NCBI GenBank assembly: GCA_038503035.1
Contig: JAVSML010024605.1
Coordinates: 1-64,000 of the forward strand
Length of the DNA: 64,000 nt
Source: Crocodylus rhombifer
Lineage: Eukaryota; Chordata; Crocodylia; Crocodylidae
Reading direction: 5' to 3'
Shown here: positions 46,451 to 58,600 of the stretch, piece by piece
Layout of the letters: each line of letters opens with the position of its first letter
Numbering within the stretch: the stretch's first letter is position 1
Program-made: the position numbers and the translations under genes
Notes under the pieces: model-generated
The model's input: only the letters and a program-made list of their open reading frames with translations
The model's database searches: none
What the model was told of the DNA's origin: nothing

Positions 46451-47832
46451 CCATAATGGATTGTCAGATATTTCCAATCAAAGCACACCTAGCTGAAGAG
46501 GGTGGCGGTATTCCGACTAATCCCTGTAATACTGTTCAAGCACTCATGGATTATGTGGAAGGAGACTACTTGCTTGTATTTACACCACATTGGTAAACTG
46601 TTCACTCTCAGTGGTTCAGATTTAACACTCAATCTGTTGAAAAGCCTGAATTTTTTTCCCTGAATAGTCATGTAATATATAGCATTAAAGTATGTGAGAT
46701 TCACTGAATGCACTTGATCCCCAACTAAATGGTTTTGTATTTGATAGAGTATTCTTGGACCCCATGTTTCTAGGGAAAGGCCTTCCATCTTCCCCCAAAA
46801 TTAAAGTGTGTGTGTGTATGTATATGTATATGTGTATGTGTACGCCAGTCAGAATGAAAATACAATACCCAAGTAGAATTTTTGCCCCCAAGATGGAGAA
46901 GCACAAAAGATTCAGGTCTGCTTCCACTCTGGCTACTGATTTAGCATGGAAGATGCTGAGATACTAGTGATAGAAGGCAGCATAAAAACCGTGGATGGAT
47001 GGATAACTCAGTTGCATTAAACTGGTTGTGGTTTTTTTTTTTTGGGTGGCAGTGCTGTAGCCATTATGGTCCAAGAAATAATTAAGAGGCCAGGATTTTC
47101 ATTGGTCATCTCTTTCATTGAACAAACTGTTAGTTGGAGATCTAGATAAGCTTTGGCTACAAATTGCCCTTCCTTAAGTAGTTGAAAGCTTATCTAAATC
47201 TCTTCCAGTAATCTAGTTGTTCCAATAAGATATTACCACAAAAATCTTTACCTTTCATGTTAAACTTTTGTAAAATTCAAGCTGGAATATAAATTTACTG
47301 TTTAAGAAAAATGAAGAAGAATAGTTTTATTATAGCAGAAATCCCAATAATGGGCTATTCTGTTTGCATGTATTTTACTGAACTCTTTGTTTCTTATGGG
47401 GACTACTGTAAAATATGTGGCTATAAGCTGATTTAAGCAAATTATTGTTGTTACAGGGTTTAATATAGGTTGTTTCTGATATCAACAAAATTGAAATACA
47501 GATGTTAATCGTGGTGCCAACATGCAAGTTGGCTTGCCTGTGGTAGACAGGCAGTCTCTTAAGGTGATATTTGCTTGTTAAGACAAGGGATACCTGCTCT
47601 GTTGTGGAGTTTCTCCACCGTCAGGAAACACGTTTTTTTAAAAAACTGTTGTGTTGGTGTTGCAGTGTTTAAGTAATTAAGTGGCTCTTGCACAAACTGC
47701 TGGGTTTTTTTTGTTTATTACACATGCAAAGGACATTTGGACTCTGAAACCTGTACTGCTTTCCTTATTCCTTTTCCTTTATCTGTATAAAATCTTTTCG
47801 GAGAAATTCCCTTATCTGTCTGTGCTTTAGAA
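46451..47832. other. Intronic DNA, no gene seen
   Basis: AT-rich intron with a short GTGTGTATGTATATGTATAT tract at 46808-46842. No other feature. Confidence 0.55.
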
Positions 47833-48120
47833 CAGTGGAAACCAACCTTTTTGGCAGGTGTACAACAAGGTTAATGCTCTGAGCACCACTCTGTTCTCCT
47901 ACTACCTGACCTGCTCTACTTTCTGCTCTCTGCCTGATAAACTGCTGTTTTCTGCTCCTTTTCCTGATCCGCTGCTCTTTTTTTGCTCCCTGTCCTATCT
48001 ATCACTGTATTCCCTGTTCCCTCATAATCTGCTGCATGCCACACTCATAGGCTGCCTATGCCACTTGTGGTATCCATGCAGATTGGCCATCCTGCAGGAT
48101 TTTACATATCCTTGTTGGGG
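47833..48120. mobile_element. hAT-like fragment, left end only
   Basis: Begins CAGTGGAAACCAACCTTTTT then GGCAGGTG, a common hAT-type start. A C/T-rich body (CTGCTCTACTTTCTGCTCTC) and a GCCACTTGTGGTATCCATGC segment follow. The right terminus is missing. Confidence 0.55.
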
Positions 48121-48479
48121 CAGGGGGTGGGAAGTTTAGTTTTAGGTAGCAGTTTTTGGGTGGCAGTGGTTTTACATTTTGTTTTAAAGCAAAAATCAGA
48201 CTCTCACACAGTGTGAGGCAAAATACTAGCAAACATGAACCTTCTGTGTCTCTACTGTAGCATAGCTCTTACAAAAATTCTATATGCACAATATGGTTTT
48301 ATAAACAATTCTTAGATTGAGCAAATTTTTACCAGTCAGGGTTTTTGATTCAGATCCAAGCAGTGTTGTGCTGGCAGGGTTGTTCTGGCTGGCAAAGCAG
48401 TCTGTACCTCAGGGTAACTCAGAATGTAAAAAGTAACACCTTAATGAGATAAGGGACTGTGTCCAGATGCCTAATATTG

Positions 48480-49240
48480 CAGGCAATTGCTTTGTATAAT
48501 CTTTTTCCTAAAACTACCAAGCTCCATCTTGCACTACAAGTGTTTTGCTTCCACTACTCTTTTTAGGAGGGTGTTCTGGAGCGTTGCTCCTCCATTGGTT
48601 AAAAACCTTCTAATTTCTAACATAAATTTATTTATAAACACTTTATACCCATTTATCTTTGTGCCTGCATTGGCCTTTCACTTGCTTTGCTTTTTCCCAG
48701 CCATGGTCATTGCTAAATCTTGGATCTACAGTCAGAAATCATTACCATATGCAGCTTTTGTTTTGCTGAACTAAACAAGATGAGAACTTCTCTTGTAGTT
48801 ACAAAATTTTCTGAGCCCCTGCCCTTCTCTGTACCTGTTGCAGTTTGAGTTCATCTTGGATGTAGATGGGCCAGTTATTGCAGATGAGGTCTTACTGGTG
48901 ATGGTATTAATACTCCTGTCTCTACTAGAAACCCTTCATTTGATTCATCTTAGTCACATTTTTCTTTGACCATGTCACATTGGCTGAGCTGTTCTGTGAT
49001 ATTCCTTGGTGTATTAGTCATTCTTCTATGCTATTTCTAGATTACATTTCCTCCCATTTCTATTACTCTAGTATACAAAATATTCCTGTTCTTCCTCTAT
49101 GTCGATCTGATCCTCTTCCATATTTGTGCTGTCTCTCCAATTTTTGTCATCAACATATTGCATCAGCAAATTGCTTTGTGTCAAAGTCATCAATGAGATT
49201 ATTAAAGGGAAAAGAATAATTGTACTCTGAAGGAGGTAAA
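48480..49240 (-). repeat. Ancient L3/CR1 LINE fragment
   Basis: About 760 bp of degenerate reverse-complement ORF2 text. Landmarks are GGTTAAAAACCTTCTAATTT, TTCTCTGTACCTGTTGCAGT then TTGAGTTCATC, GATGAGGTCTTACTGGTGAT, GTCACATTGGCTGAGCTGTT, and AATTTTTGTCATCAACATAT. These follow the order of amniote L3/CR1 ORF2 3' sequence. It is far more decayed than the CR1 copies at 22.9, 29.6 and 55.6 kb. Confidence 0.75.
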
Positions 49241-49419
49241 AGCAAGAACATTACATTTATGTTGCATATGTTTACAGTATAACACTTACTGGAGGTGTTG
49301 ATGTTGTCTGGTTCTCCTTGCATACTGGGCCTCATCAGATTATCTTTGTTAAGTAGAATAGAGACTCAGTAGTATCACACGTTCTGAGCCATGTGGAGCG
49401 ATTTCACAGGTCGTATCTG

Positions 49420-49653
49420 GTTGCTGTCACATTTGATATGTAGGCTGCAGAAGTTGGTGTGTTCTGGAAGGCCGGTGCTAACAAGCAGTTTTCCGGATTG
49501 TAAAGGTGACAGAAAACACATCTTAGATATGTGTTTGGTGGTGAAAGCTCAGTCCAGCTTTGTCAAGCTTGTCCTTAACAGGTAGAAACAGCATACATTA
49601 TTCATACTCCTCTAGGTCTGTACCAGGCATAGGTCTCCTAACTATATTTATAC
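49420..49653. repeat. Unnamed repeat, copy 2
   Basis: Same orientation as copy 1 at 45885-46165, about 3.5 kb away, with the same right end ATTTATAC. A hAT element begins at the very next base. Unknown family. Confidence 0.75.
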
Positions 49654-50340
49654 TAGGGGTGCACCGTTAGAAATTTTTGGGGCTGATTTACTGATATCCG
49701 ATTTTTAAGGAGGCATATCAGCCGATACAGACTTGATTTCTGATATAGCATGGAGAACTGGTAAGTCTGTTGTGGTGGAAGGGGGGGGGGGGCAGTTGCA
49801 GGCTCTGCCTAGCAGGGGTGGGGCAGGGTGTGAGATGGAGTTGTGGCTCGTTGAGGGGGTTGAGGTGGCTCCCGGTGCTGTGCACATCCTGGGGGGGCAG
49901 GGGGAGGAGTCTGTGCCCCTGGATCTACATTGGCCGAGTGGGCAGGCTGCAGCTGCGGGCTGTGCTGGGCTGTTCTTGCTGGGGGTAGGCTTGGGATGGG
50001 GGCTATGGAGGGGGATGCAGCCACCCCAGATTTTGCCGTACGTCTCTCTCAGCGCTGCCACCACCGTGCACCCACCCGAGGCAGCCCCGGCTCTTTCTGG
50101 TGCATGGGGGGCAGCAGAGGGGTGGGAAGAGGTGGAGTGGTGCTGGGTGCGTGGTGTTGGGAGGGAGCTACAGCAAAATTTTGGGGTTGCTGTAGCTCAG
50201 CCCTTGGCGAGAAGAGCCCATCTCCACCCCACAGCTGCAGCCTGCCTACTTACTCCATGCAGATCTGTGAGGCACATGCCCCCCCCCCCCCAAAAAAAAA
50301 AAAAACAAAACAAAAAACAAGGCGTACCTCTGTCCTGTGC
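49654..50340. mobile_element. Partial hAT copy (same family as 21010-22758)
   Basis: Left terminus TAGGGGTGCACCGTTAGAAA, followed by subterminal TGATATCCGATTTTTAAGGA, and the shared internal segment AACTGGTAAGTCTGTTGTGG (compare 21131). The GC-rich core ends near GCACATGCCCCCCC and an A-run. The right terminus is missing. Open frames of 219 and 146 codons in the core are compositional. Confidence 0.78.
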
Positions 50341-50484
50341 CCTGGCCCAGTCCACCTGGGCAGTTTCTGAGTGTTATAATGAAATGTACTGAGTGCTAAG
50401 TGTAACTAGATACATATTTTAAATGAGCGCTATAACAAAACCACGGTAGGTGAAACTGCATTAAACAGGGGTTGCCTGTATCGG

Positions 50485-50960
50485 GTATAGCATGAGTTTT
50501 GTTCAATTCTTGAGGAATTCTTCTAGGTAGGCCATAAAAAGGTCATCGTGGGGCCATTTTGATGCCTATAGCTGTGCCCATGGTCTGGAGAAAATGTTAT
50601 TTATTGAATCTGAAATTGTTGTGTGTGAGGATGAAGTGTATAAGGTCAATAATCTCCTTAGGTCTGTACTCTGAGTTGTAATCTTGTTCCTGTAGATCTG
50701 TAAGGCAGACTTGGATGTTGGTATATAAGCTGGTAACATCTGTGGTGGCTAGGAGGGTATTGTTGCGAAGGTGCTCTTATGTTTTTAAGTTTTTGTAGAA
50801 AGTCTGTTGTGTCTTGGACAAAACTCAGTCTTTGGGTGACAAGAGGTTTTGGGATGGATTCAGTGAAACATGATATTTCCTCAGTTAGGGTTCCATTATT
50901 GGAACTTCCTGTATTCCGTTGTTTGTGGATGTTAGGGAGCATGTAAAAAGTCCCTTGATT
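50485..50960 (-). pseudogene. Penelope-like retroelement RT fragment
   Basis: On the - strand the frames carry SIPKPLVTQRLSFVQDTTDF then LQKLKNI, followed after a shift by LLATTDVTSLYTNIQVCL, which is the Penelope-type RT motif A with its Asp and the SLYTNI signature. Further on comes TMGTAIGIKMAP, the motif B-type segment of these elements. Penelope RTs are the telomerase-related class of retroelement RTs. The fragment holds roughly the central RT region only, with at least one frameshift and a stop (MAPR-stop). The endonuclease domain and the catalytic DD of motif C are not present. Confidence 0.82.
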
Positions 50961-50965
50961 AGATA

Positions 50966-52853
50966 GTGGGGGGATTGTAAAAAATTATCCATTTAATCTC
51001 TTCTAATTATATTGGTTAAATGGTTAACCAATTAACACAGCAGCTCAGATGAAGTTGCTGATGGGAGCTGGCTCCAGGGGCTCTTTGACAGGTAGGGAGG
51101 AGAAGGCAAGCCCTCGGGCTTGTGTGTGGGGCAGGCTGTCATTGCCTTGTGGCTGCATGTGACGCCATGGCCCTTCCATGCACTGGCCGACCAGCAACAG
51201 GAGGCACATGGCATTGCATGCAGCTCCTGAGGCACAGAGCCCAGCATGCAGCAGCAGCTGCCTCCACCCCGCACATAAATCCATGGGGCAGGTGGCCCCT
51301 GTGCCTACCCCAGGGTGTACACAGTGGTGGAGCCCTCTCCACACCCCTGGAAAGGCTCAGGTTGCCCCAGGAAGGGCTGTGATAGTGGGCAGGGCCTGGC
51401 TGGGCCAGCGCAGCTCCGCAAGGGAATATTGCCTGGCCGAGGCAGACTTCCAGGCTAAGGTAGGGGGAGGGAGTAGGGAGACTTTTGGATCTGGGCTTGG
51501 CCTTCTTGAGCTCCAGGCACAGCACGAGTGAGGCAGAGACGCCCCTGCTGCAAGGGCCTGGCCACGGGAGCTCCTGGGAATAGCTTCCCTGGCCTTGCTC
51601 ACCTGCAGCTCCCCTAAAGAGGCTGGGGCTGAAGTAGGTGCTGCGCAGGGCCAATGTGCTGTGGGCTAGCGGCCAGCTCAGCTCTGAGCGCCATCTGCAG
51701 CTACTGTTCCCAGAGCCCAGGGAGTCCCTGCTGCTGCCTGCAGGGCTCTGCCTGGCTTGTGCTACACCTGGTACACACAGGCTGAGCTGGGAGTCTCCCC
51801 AGACCTGGTGTCCTGCCTTGGCCAGGTGTTGTTCCCCTGTGGGCAGGTGGCTGCGCTCCAACCCCACGGAGTTGCATGGCCTGGGCCCCACCTCCCATGC
51901 CGCTGAGCACCCCCACTGTGGCCAGAGTCTCTGGTACCGTGGGGCAGCCCTGCTTCTGACCCAGCCCTTGCTGTCCTCTGGCTGTTGCCTTCCCAAGGGC
52001 CTGGCTAGGCCAACCTGCCCACGGTGCCTTCCTCCTCCACTCCCCTGCCTGCTTCTCCCTGTGCCTCTCTTTTCTCCCTCTTTCTCACCCCCTGATCACA
52101 ACATGCTTAACAAGAAAAACATGACAACAAATGTAGTATATGAAGTTGTATTTGTCACCAGGTTTAGAATTTTTAGAAAACCTGGTATTTACTGTTTTAA
52201 AAAAAAAAAAGCAACAAAGAAAGCAACATTTATGGTTATTAACTGTATTAATATGCAGTGTGTCCTGCCATGTACCCTTTGCCCCAGTTTTGGTTTTTTT
52301 CGTGTGCTGGCACTTCGGCACCTTACAGGGTACACACTGCATTTTTTTCAGTTTTGTGGCTAAAAATGGTGCCTACCCAGGGTTAACACTGTTTTTTTCC
52401 CACTTTACAATTGTTTTATATGCCTACCATAACTGATAAAACAATGTTTTATGATAACTGAAGGTTTTAATGTTGTTTTCATACATAGGCTGTTACCTAT
52501 GTGTATGAAAAATTTGCCAGTGGTACTTAAGGCTGTATCATTTTAAATTGGTGGTACTCAGTCTGTCAGAGTTTGGGAACCCCTGGCTTAATTTATGAGT
52601 CATTAAGCTGCCTGCTGTTTTCCTCTTTAACGTCATAGGTTATGGGTACTAGTCCCCCTTCCCTCCTTCCATCCTCTTCTCTTCTTCTTCTGCCTGCCCT
52701 GCTGCCTTCCAGTTCCTGATGGGGCACTGCATGTCTTCCCTTCCCTGCTCTTACCTGCCAGACTGCCCCCCATCCCATGCTAACCAATAGCCAGTAAGCT
52801 AACCAGTTATCACTGGGCTTATTGGTTAAACAGTGAATTGTTTCACATCCCTA
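50966..52853. mobile_element. hAT-type element with GC-rich core
   Basis: The right end in reverse complement reads TAGGGATGTGAAACAATTCA then CTGTTTAACCAATAAGCC. The left end GGGGGGATTGTAAAAAATTA, followed by ATTGGTTAAATGGTTAACCA, is a diverged inverted match. The core 51050-52080 is GC-rich and open on both strands (285 and 241 codons) with no recognisable domain. Another hAT segment (52487-52586) lies inside near the right end. No target duplication could be fixed. Confidence 0.6.
52487..52586. mobile_element. hAT MITE end, same family as 42486-42694
   Basis: In reverse complement it reads CCAGGGGTTCCCAAACTCTG, then TTTAAAATGATACAGCCTTA and AGTACCACTGGCAAA, matching the left 100 bp of the element at 42486. 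The other end was not found, so the copy is partial or was inserted before truncation. Confidence 0.75.
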
Positions 52854-53000
52854 ATACATTACTGATCCAAATATCTAAAGTGTTTATATAGGATACAGCC
52901 AGGTCACAGGACAAAACCCGGAGTCCACAAGGACCATCTGAAAAGTTAACAGGGCACATGGTCTAAGTGTCAAGTCAAGTCAGTCCCAAGCCCACTGCAA

Positions 53001-53111
53001 CTGGTGGGGCACCTTAGGTGCTGTGCATCATTGGTGATTCTTCACGTAAAGCGACTTGGTGGCACCCATCTTTTCTCCAGGTATAGATGCAGTTGGCTCA
53101 CAGGGAGTTCA
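53001..53111. repeat. 111-bp segment shared with 56246-56356 (copy 1)
   Basis: Starts CTGGTGGGGCACCTTAGGTG and ends TTGGCTCACAGGGAGTTCA. It matches 56246-56356 at all but two positions (both C/T). It lies in unassigned intron sequence. Confidence 0.9.
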
Positions 53112-55639
53112 CCTGCCCTTTGACAGGTCTTTGTTTTTAGTCCTGCTGGGTGTCCACACACCCTCTTCACCCAGGCTAGCCCAGGTGGGGGTGCCGATTT
53201 AGTTGCTAACATCCTGACCTTGAACAGGTCTGTACTGGTTTACATGGTACCAGATAGCAGACCGAGAAAGGCCTAGCTTTATAGGGGGTCTAAGTATGGT
53301 TCCTCCCAAAACCTGAGAACATATTTGTTGAAATGATGAGTGGAAGAGTTGTGACAGGCTCTAGAGGCAAATGGGCAAAGTACATTGACTGCATTTCCTA
53401 AGGGAAAGGATTGGCATTCCATATAGATTCATGAAAATAAATCCATTGCAGGTGGCAGGCAGGAAATTTGCAAAGAGAGAAAAACTCCAAGGAATTATGG
53501 ATAGGAGTGACAGTATTTGAGGTGGTAATGTTTTTTTCATGTCCCATAGGGTGCTTTATGTATGTATTCAAGTTCCTAATATTTGTAGATTTGTACACTT
53601 AGCTCTGTTTTGAAATGGATCCTAAAGGATAACTTTTTGGGTGACTACTGCCTGTAAAAGGAAACTTGGAACTATGAGCAAAGAAACTGCCTCCTTTTTG
53701 TTTCCTACCCTTCAGAGAAACTGGAGCATTTTGTATCTTTCTGTCAAAGATAGATTCTGTCAATCCACTAGTTTGTTCTTATAGTCATGATATATGACCC
53801 CAAGTATTGGCTAGCCACTTAAGGTGAAAAAGGTATCATTCTCCTTCATGATATTGCCTTGCGTATACTATCTGCACATCGTTTGGACAATTATTATTTG
53901 CTGCTGCTGTAAATTTAGGCCAAGTAGTCTTAAAGTATTTTCATTTGTATGATAACATCAGTTGTCCTAGATTCCAAGTCTACTGTGTCAATAAGGTTTA
54001 AGTGTATAAAAAATTGGTAGTGTTCTGCTACAGACTTGACATTGGTTTCATTTGCAAACTGACTGAAAAAACCTAGCTGTTCTTTGTATATTTCTAAAAC
54101 ATGTTCCTCACAAATGTTTTAATTGGTATTATAAAGTCTTTTAATCCCTGGCTGTTTAATCCATGATAAAACCTATTCATGGGTCTTCAGAGTGCATTCT
54201 GATTCTCTGTCATTGTGAAACGCTTCCTGCTGGATTCTCAACAGACTGCTGTTTTAACCACCACACCAGGCCCGTGTGGTTTTAAAGTCCTTTGTGGTCT
54301 GGAGAGGCTCAACATGTTCTCTCTTTAGGTCTCTAGGAGCGCTTGTACATGTGATTAATGTCACAATATACACATAACAAATTTTCCTTTGTATGGCTTA
54401 ATGGTGTCGCACATTACACGTACAGAAGTTTTGGGGGCTTTAAATGAGTTTCTATTGCTTCAAAGTAAAGTTTGCAATGTTGCAACTTGGAATGTTGCAG
54501 CCATTAGTTAGCTTGTTGCCTGGCCACAGGAGAGGTGGGGTGCCTCTGCAGCAAAAAAAATCCTTGTTGCCTCCTCTAGCTGCCAGCACACTTTGCTGCC
54601 TCCTTGTGCTGTCCCAGACATTCCCAGGTGGCCTGGGGCTACCTGGGTAGCTCATTTCTGGGTGGCCCCAGCTGTCCTACCAGATGCAAGAGTCTGCTGA
54701 AGGCAGAAGTGGTGAGGGACCTGATCCTTTTTCTTTTGCAGAGCCTGCCTGCCTCCTGCAGCCAGGGGGCAAGCTGACAGATTAATGTCAGAGATTAATG
54801 GTCCCCTGGTGGTGGGTGACTGAAAGACTATGTAGCCTTTGCTTTAAGCAGTAGCAGAAACTCTACAATGGAGGCCTTTTGATGATTAGCCATTTAAACA
54901 AAAACATGCTTGGGATGCAGAAGCAGGTTACCCTGGAAAAACAGCTTTAAGTCCAAACTTGGGTGGATGGTAAACAAGCAACACACCACCTGAAGGTGGC
55001 TAGGTTCACCGAGAAGTCACCTGCCCAAGAGGGGCTAGAAGGTTTGGTTTTTTGAGAGCAGGAACCAGAAGCAGAATCAAACTTGTACAGGCAGAGAAAG
55101 GAGAAAGACAGTGTCCCTTAAGGGCTCTGACCAATCCTTAAGACTTTTGAGGGAAATGGGCAGGGAACTGCATACAGGTGTTACTTATTTTACATGGCAC
55201 TATCACTCCTTTCTGGTCTAAAGAGTAGAAAGAATTCCTGAAGAACCTGGGAGCTTCTCATTTCAGCATCATCATGGATAATCATCAAGTATTAATGGCT
55301 CTTCATTGTAGGCTTTCTGCTATTTGCTGACACTTCGTCTTTCAGGTAAAAGCAGAGACTTGCACAGAATTTCAGCCAAAATGGTGCTCTAAAAACAAGG
55401 TATCTTATGGGTTGATGCATATGTGACCCCCCCCTTCCCCCCCCACCTACACCTATATCCACTTCTTCCCAGGTCCCTGATGGCTGGAACTCTGCCAGCC
55501 TACAGGGAGCTCATTGCCAGCCAACTTTTGCATAAAATCAGATTTTTCTCGCACAAAGTGAATTTGTGCTATAAATAAGGTTGTTGCATATAAGCGAATT
55601 CACAGAAAATGAATTTGCATAGAGAGAGACTGAAGTGTA
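53112..55639. other. Intronic DNA, no gene seen
   Basis: No supported gene. A GC-richer patch lies at 54520-54780. Text at 54905 (AACATGCTTGGGAT) resembles the start of the expected next MAN1A2 exon by chance only. A C-run lies at 55427-55443. Confidence 0.5.
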
Positions 55640-58600
55640 ACACAGTTTCATAGATTTTGTAGATATTAGGGCTGGAAGGGACCTCAGAAGATCGAGTCCA
55701 GCCCCCCACCCAAAGGCCAGGAAGTCAGCTGGGGTCATAGGATCCCAGCAAGATAAGCATCCAATTTGTTCTTGAAGGTGTTCAATGTAGGTGCTTGAAC
55801 CACCTCCAGTGGCAGGCTGTTCCAGACCTTGGGGGCTTGGACAGTAAATAAATTCTTCCTTATGTCCAGCCTGAAACGGTCTTGCAGGAGTTTGTGACCG
55901 TTCGACCTAGTCATCCCTTGGGGCACTCTGGTGAACAAACATTCCCCCAGATCCTGGTGGTCACCCCTGATAAACTTATAGGTGGCCATCAAATCACCCC
56001 TGAGCCTATGCTTTTCCAGGCTAAAGAGCCCCATGGCTCTCAGTCTATCATCGTAAGGTCTGTTTTCCTGACCTCTGATCATGCGTGTGGCTTTCTTCTG
56101 GACTCTCTCAAGCTTCTCCACATCCTTTTTGAATTGTGGAGCCCAAAACTGGACACCAGTACTCCAGCTGCGGCCTCACCAAGGCTGAGTACAAGGGGAG
56201 AATGATGCCCCAGGATTTGCATGAGAAGCATCTATGGATGGGGCACTGGTGGGGCACCTTAGGTGCTGTGCATCATTGGCGATTCTTCACGCAAAGCGAC
56301 TTGGTGGCACCCATCTTTTCTCCAGGTATAGATGCAGTTGGCTCACAGGGAGTTCAATGTAGCTTTGAACAGGGAGTTCAAACCAGCGTTTTGGTTGCTT
56401 TAGTAGCCGCAGCATTGCATTGCAGGCTCATGTTAATCTTGTGGTCAATGATGACCCCCAAATCTCTTTCTTCTGTTGTGCTAGCCAGCGCAGAACTGCC
56501 GAGCCTATAAGGATGCTGCAGGTTTTTATTCCCAAGGTAGAGAACCTTGCATTTTTCGATGTTTAAACACCATCAGGTTTTCGTCCACCCATTTGATGAG
56601 CCTGTCCAAGTCAACCTGGATCACCCATCTGTCTTCTGGTGTGGATGCTTTGCCCCAAAGTTTGGTGTCATCAGCGAACTTGGCCAGTCTGCTTCTGACT
56701 CCAATGTCCACATCATTAATGAAAATGTTGAACAATATGGGTCCAAGGACAGAGCCTTGAGGGACCTCACTGGTCACAGGACACCGTAATGAGTGACTTC
56801 CATCAATTACTACTCTCTGGGTCTGACCATGGAGCCAATTTCCCAGCCAGCGGATTGTGGTGGACCCAAGGCCACAATTGGCCAGTTTCGCCAATAGGTG
56901 ATCATGGGATACCAGATCAAAGGCTTTTTTGAAGTCAAGATATATGACATCAATCTCTTCTTCCTTGTCCAGGTGATAGGTCACCAGGTCCTGAAAGGAA
57001 AAGAGATTGGTCAAACAAGACCTACCCACAACAAACCCGTGCTGGCTATCCCTTAGGATGTTGGCGTCGGCCAGTCCATTTAAGAATGGCCTCTTTCTAA
57101 GATCTTCCCCGGGATAGAAGTCAGGCTGATGATGGGCCTATAGTTAGCCAGATCCACTTTCCCCCCTTTCTTGAAGATTGTACACCAGAGCGCCAGGACT
57201 TTTCAAAGATCCGTGCCAGAGGCTGGGCTATGGTGCTCACCAGCTCCTTGAGTGCCCTGGGGTGTAGATTGTCAGGGCCGGCTGACTTGAAGTTATCCAG
57301 CTTCTCAAGGTGTTCCTTCACGAGGTCAGCATTAATGGAGGGCAGGGGATCTCCCTCACTCAGACCTGCCTGTCCTGTAGCGGGCATGGGCGTCCCATGG
57401 GACTGATGGAAGACCAATGCAAACTACCCATGTAATAGGTTGGCTTTTTCCTGGGCGTCAGTTGTCCTGTCTGGTTTAGCAGGGGTCCAATGTTGCCCTT
57501 TCTTTTTCTCTGGCTCCCCACATATGTGAAAAAGGACTTTTTGTTGTCCTTGATGCTTGAAGCTAGTTGGAGTTCAGTTGCAGCCTTGGCTTTCCTGGTT
57601 TGCTCCCTGCAGGACCGGACTAGTGCAGAATATTCCTCCTTGGAGGTGAATCCCATCCTCCATCCTTTGTAGGCCTTTCTTTTTAGCCTTAGGAGATCTG
57701 CTAGATCCCTGGAGAGCCAGGGGAGCTGCTGTGCCCTCTCACTGCCTTTCCTCCGAGATGGAAGAGACTTAGCTTGTGCATTGAGGATTGCTCCCTTGAG
57801 GAGCACCCACTCTTCCTGAACTCCCCTCCCCCTGGCCCTATGGTCCCTTAGGACCTCCCTGACCAGCCTCCTGAGTTTGTCAAAGTCGACTTTCCTGAAG
57901 TCAAGGACTTCTGTGCTGCTGACTGACTTGCCAGCTTTACAGCGGATGGTGAAGGTGATCAGCTTGTGGTCGCTGTCACCCAGGTTCCCATCGACCACTA
58001 GGTCACTGATTAGGTCATCCCCAGTAGCCAGTACCAGGTCTAGCAGCGCTTTGCCTCTCATTGGCCCATAGACTTCTTGAGTCAGGTAGAGGTCATCCAT
58101 GCTTTGTGACAGCTTGGATTTTGCTAAGTGATCCTCCCTTGAGATCTCCGGGTAGTTGAAGTCACCCAGGACAACCATGGTCCCTGAGCACGTGGCCTCA
58201 GCCAGTTCCCAGGCGATCTCCTCCTGGTCAAGCTCTTCACTTTGGGAGGTCTGACACGACTGTGTCCCCTGTGCCATGTTTCCCAGATGGATTTTAACCC
58301 AGAGGGTCTCTAGTTGTCCACCCTGGTTGCCAAGATCAGCTTGCAGGCAAGTGTAGCTTTCCTTAACATAGCTATACCCCTACCCCTCTTATCTACATGA
58401 TCTCTCCTGTACAGGGTATAGCCATCAGTACCCTTGGTCCAGTCATGGGTGGAGTCCCACCAGGTCTCTGTTATCCCTATGCTGACATAATTATTTGCAT
58501 TGAGCAGGAGGGCGAGCTCTTCCTGCTTGTTCCTGAAGCTCCTGGCATTTGTGTACAGGCAGGCAAGTGTCCTCTTGGGAGCTCTTGCCTTGCCCACAGA

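Noticed and set aside
49733..50392. 219-codon open frame on +
   Set aside because: Lies in the G-rich core of a non-autonomous hAT copy and ends in a poly-Lys A-run. Not a gene.
50400..50484. Text GTGAAACTGCATTAAACAGG resembling a DNA transposon end
   Set aside because: No partner end and too short to assign.
51139..51996. 285-codon open frame on - and a 241-codon frame on + over the same GC-rich block
   Set aside because: Both strands are open because stop codons are scarce in GC-rich DNA. There is no domain, the composition is low-complexity, and the block lies inside a hAT-type element.
54902..54930. AACATGCTTGGGAT resembling the expected start of MAN1A2 exon 3
   Set aside because: There is no acceptor AG in front, the preceding codons do not give Met-Met-Lys, and the following sequence departs from the conserved GH47 text at once.
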